DNA of 64,000 nt from Avibacterium paragallinarum (lineage in GTDB: Bacteria; Pseudomonadota; Gammaproteobacteria; Enterobacterales; Pasteurellaceae). Each line of letters begins with the position of its first letter. The first letter of the stretch is position 1. The translations under genes and the position numbers were made by a program. Shown here piece by piece: positions 58,929 through 64,000 of this stretch. Location of the stretch: contig NZ_UGHK01000002.1 of NCBI RefSeq assembly GCF_900450705.1, forward strand, positions 1,306,970-1,370,969, in the 5' to 3' direction. The notes below the pieces were generated by a model. The model had not been told where the DNA came from and ran no database searches. It worked only from the letters and a program-made list of their open reading frames with translations.

Positions 58929-59647
58929 GGGGCTGTCCTAGATAACAACTAAAAAATCTATTTAGGTTAGAATGAACCAATGAGAAAAAGTCGTCTAAGT
59001 CAGCACAAACAAAATAAACTCATTGAGCTATTTGTTGCAGGTGTTACTGCAAGGACAGCAGCAGAGTTAGTCAATGTAAACAAAACGACTGCCGCATATT
59101 ACTTTCATCGTTTATGCCAACTCATCTATCAAAACAGCCTTCACTTAGAGATGTTTGAAGGTGAAATTGAAGCCGATGAAAGTTATTTTGGCGGTGCTCG
59201 CAAAGGCAAACGTGGTCGTGGTGCGGCAGGGAAAATTGCGGTATTCGGGCTTCTCAAGCGCAATGGCAAGGTTTATACCGTTGCGGTTCCAAATACGCAA
59301 TCTGCCACCTTGTTACCCATTATTCGGGAGCAGGTAAAGCCTGATAGTATTGTTTACACCGATAATTATCGTAGTTATGACGTGCTTGATGTGAGTGAAT
59401 TTAGTCATTTTCGTATCAATCACAGCACACATTTTGCTGAAAATCATAACCACATTAACGGAATTGAGAATTTTTGGAGCCAAGCAAAACGCCATTTACG
59501 CAAATTTAATGGTATCCCAAAAGCGCATTTTGAGCTTTATTTAAAGGAATGTGAATGGCGTTTTAATTACAGCAACATAAAAAGTCAAATTTCTATTTTA
59601 AAACAATTGGTTAAAGGGAGTTTAGTCTAGTTATCTAGGACAGCCCC
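58929..59647 (+). mobile_element. IS1595-family insertion sequence, 719 bp, second type
   Basis: Perfect 18-bp ends GGGGCTGTCCTAGATAAC (58929-58946) and its complement (59630-59647). It contains an intact transposase. The flanking eight bases (TAAAATAA and TTTATTTA) do not match, so no target duplication survives, which suggests recombination or deletion at this spot. It lies 32 bases beyond the IS3 remnant. Confidence 0.93.
58980..59630 (+). CDS. IS1595-family transposase (IS1016 group)
   Basis: A 216-residue intact transposase: helix-turn-helix part AGVTARTAAELVNVNKTTAAY, then the acidic core EGEIEADESYFGGARKGKRG (about residue 60), SIVYTDNYRSYDVLDVSEFS (about residue 122) and HINGIENFWSQAKRHLRKFN (about residue 158). 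It is similar throughout to the transposase at 10,014 but with many substitutions, so the two are separate element types. The stop codon sits inside the right terminal repeat. Confidence 0.93.
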   Translation: MRKSRLSQHKQNKLIELFVAGVTARTAAELVNVNKTTAAYYFHRLCQLIYQNSLHLEMFEGEIEADESYFGGARKGKRGRGAAGKIAVFGLLKRNGKVYTVAVPNTQSATLLPIIREQVKPDSIVYTDNYRSYDVLDVSEFSHFRINHSTHFAENHNHINGIENFWSQAKRHLRKFNGIPKAHFELYLKECEWRFNYSNIKSQISILKQLVKGSLV

Positions 59648-59751
59648 TTTATTTAAGATCATAAATTTACATTTTTATTTAAAATTTTGTGATAAAGCAC
59701 TTGAAAAGCAAGATTGATGGCGTTATGTTGTAGGCATAGGATTTCATTCAG

Positions 59752-59765
59752 GTCGGGCGACCGAC
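59752..59765 (+). promoter_or_regulatory. GNRA-tetraloop hairpin in the raiA leader
   Basis: GTCGG (59752-59756), loop GCGA, CCGAC (59761-59765), 21 bases before the raiA ATG and just before its ribosome site AAGAGGT. It may steady the leader or tune translation; function is inferred only. Confidence 0.4.
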
Positions 59766-59786
59766 AATCAACAAGAGGTAAATGCT

Positions 59787-60110
59787 ATGACTCTAAATAT
59801 CACAAGTAAACAAATGGACATCACCCCCGCTATTCGTTCTCACATCGAAGAAAGACTTGCTAAATTAGGAAAATGGCAAACTCAACTGATTAATCCCCAT
59901 TTCATTTTAAATAAAGTGCCGAAAGGCTTTGCGGTGGAAGCGTCGATTGGTACGCCGTTTGGTGATTTATTCGCCAGCAGTGAGGCGGAAGATATGTATA
60001 AAGCCATTAATGAAGTAGAGGAAAAATTAGAGCGTCAGCTCAATAAATTGCAACATAAAGGAGAATCTCGCCGTGCTGAAGAACGGTTGAAAGATTCATT
60101 TAAAGAATAA
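59787..60110 (+). CDS. raiA: Ribosome-associated translation inhibitor RaiA
   Basis: Binds the 30S decoding site of idle ribosomes under stress and blocks dimer formation. The sequence [20 protein letters not shown], then [18 protein letters not shown] and [20 protein letters not shown] is clearly of the YfiA/RaiA type. At 107 residues it has an acidic-basic tail shorter than in E. coli, where the tail separates RaiA from Hpf. Single gene with its own terminator. Confidence 0.9.
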   Translation: MTLNITSKQMDITPAIRSHIEERLAKLGKWQTQLINPHFILNKVPKGFAVEASIGTPFGDLFASSEAEDMYKAINEVEEKLERQLNKLQHKGESRRAEERLKDSFKE

Positions 60111-60117
60111 GTAAGAT

Positions 60118-60142
60118 AGCCCGCGATGTGCGGGCTTTTTTC
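60118..60142 (+). terminator. Rho-independent terminator of raiA
   Basis: AGCCCGC (60118-60124) / GCGGGCT (60130-60136), five-base loop, then a run of T. Seven bases after the raiA stop. Confidence 0.92.
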
Positions 60143-60240
60143 AACCTTTAAATTTAAAATAAGCTCAATACAAATGCCCGATGTGTAACGATTATTTTGA
60201 AATCAAGGGGCAATCATTATAGAATAACGCTCTTTATTAT

Positions 60241-60276
60241 CGTGGTTCGCAACCCTCCCACGCAAAAAAACTAGGA
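60241..60276 (+). promoter_or_regulatory. PreQ1-I riboswitch controlling queCDE
   Basis: P1 stem CGTGG (60241-60245) / CCACG (60258-60262) with loop TTCGCAACCCTC, then the A-rich tail CAAAAAAACTAGGA (60263-60276). This is the H-type pseudoknot layout of class I preQ1 riboswitches. The tail contains the queC ribosome site (AGGA), seven bases before the ATG, so binding of preQ1 should block translation. Confidence 0.85.
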
Positions 60277-60282
60277 CAATTT

Positions 60283-60966
60283 ATGACAACAACCAACATT
60301 CACCGCCGTCAAGCGGTGGTTATCTTTTCGGGTGGACAGGATTCCACCACCTGTTTAATTCAAGCCATTGCTGATTATGGCAAGGAAAATGTACAAGCGG
60401 TTACCTTTCATTATGGGCAACGCCACGCCATTGAACTCGAAAAAGCCCAATGGATCGCTCAGGATTTAGGCATTAAACAAACCTTGATTGACACCTCCGT
60501 GATCAAAGCCATTACCACCAATGCGTTAATGGACGATCACGCTCAAATCAAACAGGCAAAAGGCGAGCTTCCTAACACCTTTGTGGACGGGCGTAACGCC
60601 TTATTTTTACTCTATACCGCGATCTATGCCAAAGGGCAGGGCATTTCTGACATTATCACTGGGGTCTGCGAAACGGATTTTAGCGGCTACCCAGATTGTC
60701 GCGATGTGTTTATAAAATCAATGAATGTAACGCTCAATCTTGCGATGGATTACAACTTCAACATTCGCACGCCCTTGATGTATCTGACAAAAGCCCAAAC
60801 TTGGGAACTCGCAGACAGCCTCGGGGCGTTGGACTATATCCGCACGCACACGCATACTTGCTATATGGGCGTAGAGGGCGGCTGCGGCGAATGCCCGAGC
60901 TGTATTTTGCGTAACAAAGGGCTAGAAGAATATTTACAACAAAAAAGTGCGGTGCAAAATGTTTAA
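60283..60966 (+). CDS. queC: 7-cyano-7-deazaguanine synthase
   Basis: Makes preQ0 from 7-carboxy-7-deazaguanine with ATP and ammonia in queuosine synthesis. The PP-loop is [17 protein letters not shown] (about residue 12). [15 protein letters not shown] lies near residue 94. Zinc cysteines are in [20 protein letters not shown] (about residue 190). 227 residues. An uptake signal is read as codons near the C terminus (AAAAAAGTGCGGTGC). Preceded by a preQ1-I riboswitch; it overlaps queD by eight bases. Confidence 0.96.
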   Translation: MTTTNIHRRQAVVIFSGGQDSTTCLIQAIADYGKENVQAVTFHYGQRHAIELEKAQWIAQDLGIKQTLIDTSVIKAITTNALMDDHAQIKQAKGELPNTFVDGRNALFLLYTAIYAKGQGISDIITGVCETDFSGYPDCRDVFIKSMNVTLNLAMDYNFNIRTPLMYLTKAQTWELADSLGALDYIRTHTHTCYMGVEGGCGECPSCILRNKGLEEYLQQKSAVQNV

Positions 60967-61384
60967 GGTTTCTAAAGAATTTAGTTTTGATATGGCACAT
61001 TTGCTTGACGGACACGATGGCAAATGCCAAAACCTACACGGTCATACCTACAAATTACAAGTTGAAGTGCAAGGCGAGCTTCACCCAAGCGGAGCGAAAA
61101 AAGGAATGGTGATGGATTTTTCCGATTTGAAAAAGATCGTCAAAGAACAGATCCTCGCTCCAATGGATCACGCCTTTATCTATGACGAAACTAGCGAACG
61201 CGAATGTAAAATCGCCCGCTTACTGCAAGAGTTGAACTCCAAAACCTTTGCTATGCCAACGCGAACCACGGCGGAAGAAATGGCACGTTTTATTTTTCAG
61301 CGTCTTGAACAGCAAGGGCTGCCGTTGAGTGCCATTCGCTTGTGGGAAACGCCCACTTCATTTTGCGAGTACCGAAAATCCTAA
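60959..61384 (+). CDS. queD: 6-carboxy-5,6,7,8-tetrahydropterin synthase
   Basis: Second step of the preQ0 route, turning dihydroneopterin triphosphate into CPH4. Zinc histidines are in [20 protein letters not shown] and the following GHTY (about residues 14-33). The catalytic region is [14 protein letters not shown] (about residue 68), and [15 protein letters not shown] is at the end. I chose ATG at 60959; a GTG 12 bases earlier lies in an uptake signal and would add only four residues. Coupled to queE by TAATG. Confidence 0.93.
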   Translation: MFKVSKEFSFDMAHLLDGHDGKCQNLHGHTYKLQVEVQGELHPSGAKKGMVMDFSDLKKIVKEQILAPMDHAFIYDETSERECKIARLLQELNSKTFAMPTRTTAEEMARFIFQRLEQQGLPLSAIRLWETPTSFCEYRKS

Positions 61385-62010
61385 TGGCAGCGTTAATTTC
61401 TAATCCCCATTACCCCATTGTTGAGATTTTTGAAAGCCTGCAAGGGGAGGGGGCAAACACGGGAATGCCGAGCATTTTTGTGCGTTTTGGCAAGTGCAAT
61501 TTGGCTTGCCCTTGGTGTGATACGTCGTACAACCAATTCAGCCAATGGTCGTTGCAAGCGATTTTGCAAAAAGTGCGGTCGTTTTCAGCGAAGAATATTA
61601 TCATCACGGGCGGCGAACCCACAATCCAACCACAGCTTGCGTTATTGCTCGATCAACTCAAAGCGGAAGGCTATTTTTTAGCCATTGAAACCAACGGATT
61701 AAAAACCATTCCAACGCAAATCGACTACATCGCCACCAGCCCAAAGCGGGAATACGAAGCGAAATATCGCCAACGTTGCATTTCCCACGCTGATGAAGTT
61801 CGTATTGTGGCTGACGGTGATGTGCAAGATTTCTGTGCCTTAATTGAAAGCAAAATCCAAGCCACGCATTACTATCTTTCCCCTTGTGAAATCAATGGCG
61901 AGATGAATTTGCTCCACACCATCACCCAATTAGGGCTGCTCAACCAGCGTCTAAACAAACCCAAATGGCAACTGAGTATTCAAACCCATAAGTTGATTGG
62001 GATTGAATGA
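61384..62010 (+). CDS. queE: 7-carboxy-7-deazaguanine synthase (radical SAM)
   Basis: Radical SAM enzyme that makes CDG from CPH4. The Fe-S cluster cysteines are in RFGKCNLACPWCDTSYNQFS (CxxxCxxC, about residue 38); the preceding FESLQGEGANTGMPSIFVRF is the family N terminus. IIITGGEPTIQPQLALLLDQ binds SAM (about residue 78). The C terminus reads YYLSPCEINGEMNLLHTI and QTHKLIGIE. 208 residues with the start at the TAATG overlap. A second copy of its last 140 bases lies at 42,778-42,919. Confidence 0.94.
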   Translation: MAALISNPHYPIVEIFESLQGEGANTGMPSIFVRFGKCNLACPWCDTSYNQFSQWSLQAILQKVRSFSAKNIIITGGEPTIQPQLALLLDQLKAEGYFLAIETNGLKTIPTQIDYIATSPKREYEAKYRQRCISHADEVRIVADGDVQDFCALIESKIQATHYYLSPCEINGEMNLLHTITQLGLLNQRLNKPKWQLSIQTHKLIGIE

Positions 62011-62039
62011 AGTAAGAAAAAGCACTGCACTTTATTTTA

Positions 62040-62196
62040 GGGGCTGTCCTAGATAACTAGACTAAACTCCCTTTAACCAATTGTTTTAAAATAGAAATTT
62101 GACTTTTTATGTTGCTGTAATTAAAACGCCATTCACATTCCTTTAAATAAAGCTCAAAATGCGCTTTTGGGATACCATTAAATTTGCGTAAATGGC
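62040..62196 (-). mobile_element. IS1595-type fragment, cut off at a Mu-like prophage end
   Basis: 157 bases reading the same, as far as I can compare by eye, as the right end of the element at 58,929 (its terminal repeat and the last 43 or so transposase codons), in reverse orientation. Similarity stops sharply after GCGTAAATGGC at 62196, and a Mu-end-like sequence begins at 62197. The rest of the IS is not in the window. Confidence 0.9.
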
Positions 62197-62225
62197 TGAA
62201 GCCGTCCGCGAAAAATGAGAAAAGC

Positions 62226-62271
62226 ATCCACATAACTTGAGAAAAAAATTTCCCACGTTATGTGGATTTTT
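62226..62271 (+). terminator. Strong hairpin with T run near the prophage end
   Basis: ATCCACATAAC (62226-62236) / GTTATGTGGAT (62257-62267), 11 perfect pairs, followed by TTTTTTT. The 20-base loop is large. The remaining sequence to 62442 shows no gene. Confidence 0.65.
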
Positions 62272-62442
62272 TTATGATATTTAAACGCTATTTAAACCGC
62301 TTTTAAACGATGCTGAAATAGACCTCCATACCTCCCCAGCTACATTGTTAGCCAGCCAGCTTAATTACCCGCTTATTTCCCCTTTACTCCTCGTCCCCAA
62401 CGAGCAATGATGCCCCCAACATAAAACAACAGGGACATAAAA

Positions 62443-62721
62443 ATGAAATTTAATACACGAGAATTTATTCAACACTTAACCACCAGACTTGAAAACCATC
62501 ACGGCTTTAAAAATAGGGAATTTGTGCAAGGGAAACGCCGCTTTCAAGTCCGTCAAGATAGTTATCAAAATGAGCCAACAATTTATTTACTTTATATGCC
62601 ACAAGGCACGCTGGTTGAACACTCTGAACATTGTCGCCAACGCGTTTCAATCGAGACTAACTTTGACATTGTCGCCCAGCAAATCGCTGACAAAATCGCA
62701 AACATTTTAAGAGGGAAATAA
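62443..62721 (+). CDS. Hypothetical phage-type protein (92 residues)
   Basis: I do not recognise it. It is a small, basic, soluble protein (REFIQHLTTRLENHHGFKNR; FVQGKRRFQVRQDSY) with no membrane segment. It has a good start (AACAGGGACATAAAA before the ATG) and is followed three bases later by another small gene. In Mu-like prophages, small genes of this kind lie among the regulators and modification genes. Confidence 0.65.
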   Translation: MKFNTREFIQHLTTRLENHHGFKNREFVQGKRRFQVRQDSYQNEPTIYLLYMPQGTLVEHSEHCRQRVSIETNFDIVAQQIADKIANILRGK

Positions 62722-62724
62722 GCA

Positions 62725-62913
62725 ATGAAAAAAACAACTGAAAAAACCATCGCAAAAATATTAGAAACCATTGCAAAAGAGGTGGGGGATATTGAAACAT
62801 TAGAGACCCGAATGAGCGACCATTTAGATTTTTATGATATGGGCGTATGGAATATCAAACGCCTTATGCGTGCGGCTTATGAGGCAGGCTATAAGGCGGG
62901 CGTTGAAAAATAG
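62725..62913 (+). CDS. Small DUF6900-like protein (62 residues)
   Basis: A 62-residue protein with the stretch ETLETRMSDHLDFYDMGVWN and AYEAGYKAGVEK, resembling small proteins of phages and plasmids grouped as DUF6900. Function unknown. It has a helical, acidic-basic make-up. Co-oriented with the preceding gene, with ribosome site GGGAAATAAGCA. It converges on the methyltransferase gene, whose stop lies 21 bases further on. Confidence 0.65.
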   Translation: MKKTTEKTIAKILETIAKEVGDIETLETRMSDHLDFYDMGVWNIKRLMRAAYEAGYKAGVEK

Positions 62914-62933
62914 GGGCGTTAGCCCCTTAATTT

Positions 62934-63788
62934 TTAGAATTTAAACACCAAATTATCCTCATAGCTAACCTGATAGTTTAACGATGTTTGAAGGACTATC
63001 CGCTCAGCTCCATCAAAGGCTTGCCAGTTATCCTTTTTTGTCTGCACCATATACGCAATAAACCGCACAAACTCTGACTTAGTGGAGCTAAAGAACACAT
63101 AAGGCGGTCGCGTTAGGTCAATAAGCTGCAAGAAATCAATCAAATCAAAATAATTTGCCATTTTATAGCTGTTTTGCTTGGTGCAAAGATAAGGCGAGTC
63201 TAACACAAACAGGGCTTTAGGGTTGTCGGCAAACTTAGGCAGAAGCTGTTGAAATGGCTCGCTGACTATCTCAAGCCCATCAAGGTAATCCTCTGCACTA
63301 GGATAATCAGCCAGCTTTATTCCATTCCAAAATGTCTTGCTAAATAGCTCCTCAAATGAGCTGACTTGTTGCCCACTGAAAAGCAACCAACTTGCAATGG
63401 TGTTGAGGTCTTTAAATCCCTTAAAATCATTGATTTTATTGATGATTTCTTGCTTTTTATTGTTATCTAATCGCTTGTTTTTGGGTACAATATCGCCAAC
63501 AATTTGAAGCAGTTCAGCTCGTAAACGATTTGTATCGCTTATGTGTTTTAACCTGTCGGCATAGCCATCAAAATCATTATAAATCACCCGTGCTTTGGAC
63601 TTGATACGCTTTGCCACATGGCTTAATAAACCACTTCCTCCAAAAGCATCGACAATCGTCCACCCCTCCCCATCATCAGAAATATGCTCATTTAAAACCT
63701 GTTTAAAGGCGTTTAAAAACAGCCGTTTTTGCCCAACGAAAGGCAGTGGTGCTTGTTTATAGTGAGTAGGATTTGTTTGATTTGCCAT
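62934..63788 (-). CDS. Phage DNA adenine methyltransferase (D12/Dam-like)
   Basis: A 284-residue N6-adenine methyltransferase-like protein. Motif X PLPFVGQKRLFLNAF (FxGxK type), motif I IVDAFGGSGLLSHVAKRI (SAM binding, about residue 45) and catalytic motif IV as LFVLDSPYLCTKQNSYK (about residue 198), where DSPY replaces the usual DPPY. The middle part (about residues 120-190) is the likely target-recognition domain; the specificity cannot be read. It follows a Com-like gene by 67 bases. Its ribosome site and ATG are locked in a hairpin. Confidence 0.85.
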   Translation of the reverse strand: MANQTNPTHYKQAPLPFVGQKRLFLNAFKQVLNEHISDDGEGWTIVDAFGGSGLLSHVAKRIKSKARVIYNDFDGYADRLKHISDTNRLRAELLQIVGDIVPKNKRLDNNKKQEIINKINDFKGFKDLNTIASWLLFSGQQVSSFEELFSKTFWNGIKLADYPSAEDYLDGLEIVSEPFQQLLPKFADNPKALFVLDSPYLCTKQNSYKMANYFDLIDFLQLIDLTRPPYVFFSSTKSEFVRFIAYMVQTKKDNWQAFDGAERIVLQTSLNYQVSYEDNLVFKF

Positions 63789-63809
63789 AATTTATCCTTA
63801 AATTATGGC
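63784..63809 (-). promoter_or_regulatory. Hairpin hiding the methyltransferase ribosome site and start codon
   Basis: On the minus strand GCCATAATTTA, loop AGGA, TAAATTATGGC: 11 perfect base pairs. The loop is the Shine-Dalgarno core, and the ATG (63788-63786) is inside the 3' arm. This is the layout of the inhibitory stem at phage Mu mom. Confidence 0.85.
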
Positions 63810-63855
63810 GTTCTGACGCTCAAGGCGTTCGGACACTCTGAGTTGTTTAAGTTGT

Positions 63856-63987
63856 TTAACGAGTAGGTTTAAATGTGTTTAAGGTTTTACACCGCACACA
63901 TTTAATTTCTAAATATTGATTATCTTTTGTGCGTGCAAGGAGCTTTTTACAGCACTTGCACCGCATTTCTTGCAAATCTTTTTGCAT
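63856..63987 (-). CDS. com: Com-like zinc-finger translational regulator
   Basis: A 43-residue protein with two Cys pairs, MRCKCCKKLLARTKDNQ and LEIKCVRCKTLNTF, matching the zinc-binding Com protein of phage Mu (RCKxCxKLL...IxCxRCK). In Mu, Com binds the mom mRNA and opens a stem that hides its start. It lies just upstream of the methyltransferase in the same direction. It also carries an uptake-signal-like CGGTGTAAAACC stretch near its end. Confidence 0.82.
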   Translation of the reverse strand: MQKDLQEMRCKCCKKLLARTKDNQYLEIKCVRCKTLNTFKPTR

Positions 63988-64000
63988 AAACTTTCTCACT

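Larger units (their letters stand above)
62197..64000 (-). mobile_element. Right end of a Mu-like prophage (continues beyond the window)
   Basis: The boundary sequence TGAAGCCGTCCGCGAAAAAT (62197 onward) resembles the right terminus of phage Mu (TGAAGCGGCGCACGAAAAAC), including the MuA-binding CGAAAA element. Inside lie small phage-type genes, a DNA adenine methyltransferase and a Com-like gene transcribed toward this end, just as com-mom are in Mu. The prophage would extend past base 64,000. Confidence 0.7.

Overview
The window is a contiguous piece of chromosome from a member of the Pasteurellaceae. The best evidence is the large number of copies of the Haemophilus-type DNA uptake signal (AAGTGCGGT / ACCGCACTT), a CRP-S (Sxy-dependent competence) site in front of pilA, and gene orders typical of the family. 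The capsule genes combine Pasteurella-style export with a K5/heparosan-type synthesis set. This would fit a bird-associated genus such as Avibacterium or Gallibacterium, but the sequence alone does not fix the species.

Layout. 1-4.2 kb: end of the mannose PTS operon (manXYZ), a UPF0266 membrane protein and manA. 4.3-7.2 kb: rnhA/dnaQ divergent pair, one intact tRNA-Asp plus a second copy with a broken T arm, and a porin gene interrupted by a one-base shift in a run of seven G. 7.5-18.5 kb (+ strand): purMN behind a PurR box, pyrR, a complete IS1595-family element with perfect ends and target duplication, then surA-rsmA-apaH and leuS-lptE-holA. 18.8-31.9 kb (- strand): the conserved envelope cluster pyrH-frr-dxr-uppS-cdsA-rseP-bamA-skp-lpxD-fabZ-lpxA-lpxB-rnhB. 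32.2-34.7 kb: pilAB facing ampD. 35.3-35.8 kb: a non-coding stretch with DnaA-box-like sites and clustered GATC, resembling a replication origin. 35.8-41.6 kb: rppH, a TauE/SafE permease, lgt, thyA, tadA, and nagBA in the opposite direction. 41.9 kb: an exported ATP-dependent DNA ligase.

43.1-57.5 kb is a complete group 2-type capsule locus: phyB/phyA (KpsS/KpsC-type Kdo transferases) on one strand and, divergently, homologues of KfiB, KfiC, KfiA and KfiD (Ugd) of Escherichia coli K5, one extra GT2 glycosyltransferase, and the ABC-2 export set (HexD-HexC-HexB-HexA type). The predicted product is a heparosan-like polymer of GlcA and GlcNAc on a Kdo-phospholipid anchor. The first gene, the kfiB homologue, carries nine in-frame copies of a pentanucleotide, a likely phase-variation switch. 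The locus is bordered by a 3' fragment of queE on the left and by a decayed IS3 element and an IS1595 element on the right.

59.8-62.0 kb: raiA and the queuosine precursor operon queCDE behind a preQ1-I riboswitch. At 62,040-62,196 lies the end of a third IS1595-type copy. It stops abruptly at a sequence resembling the right end of phage Mu, so a Mu-like prophage appears to have inserted into the IS. The prophage end holds two small genes, an adenine methyltransferase and a small Com-like zinc-finger gene. The methyltransferase ribosome binding site and start codon are folded into a perfect 11-bp hairpin, closely recalling com-mom translational control in Mu.
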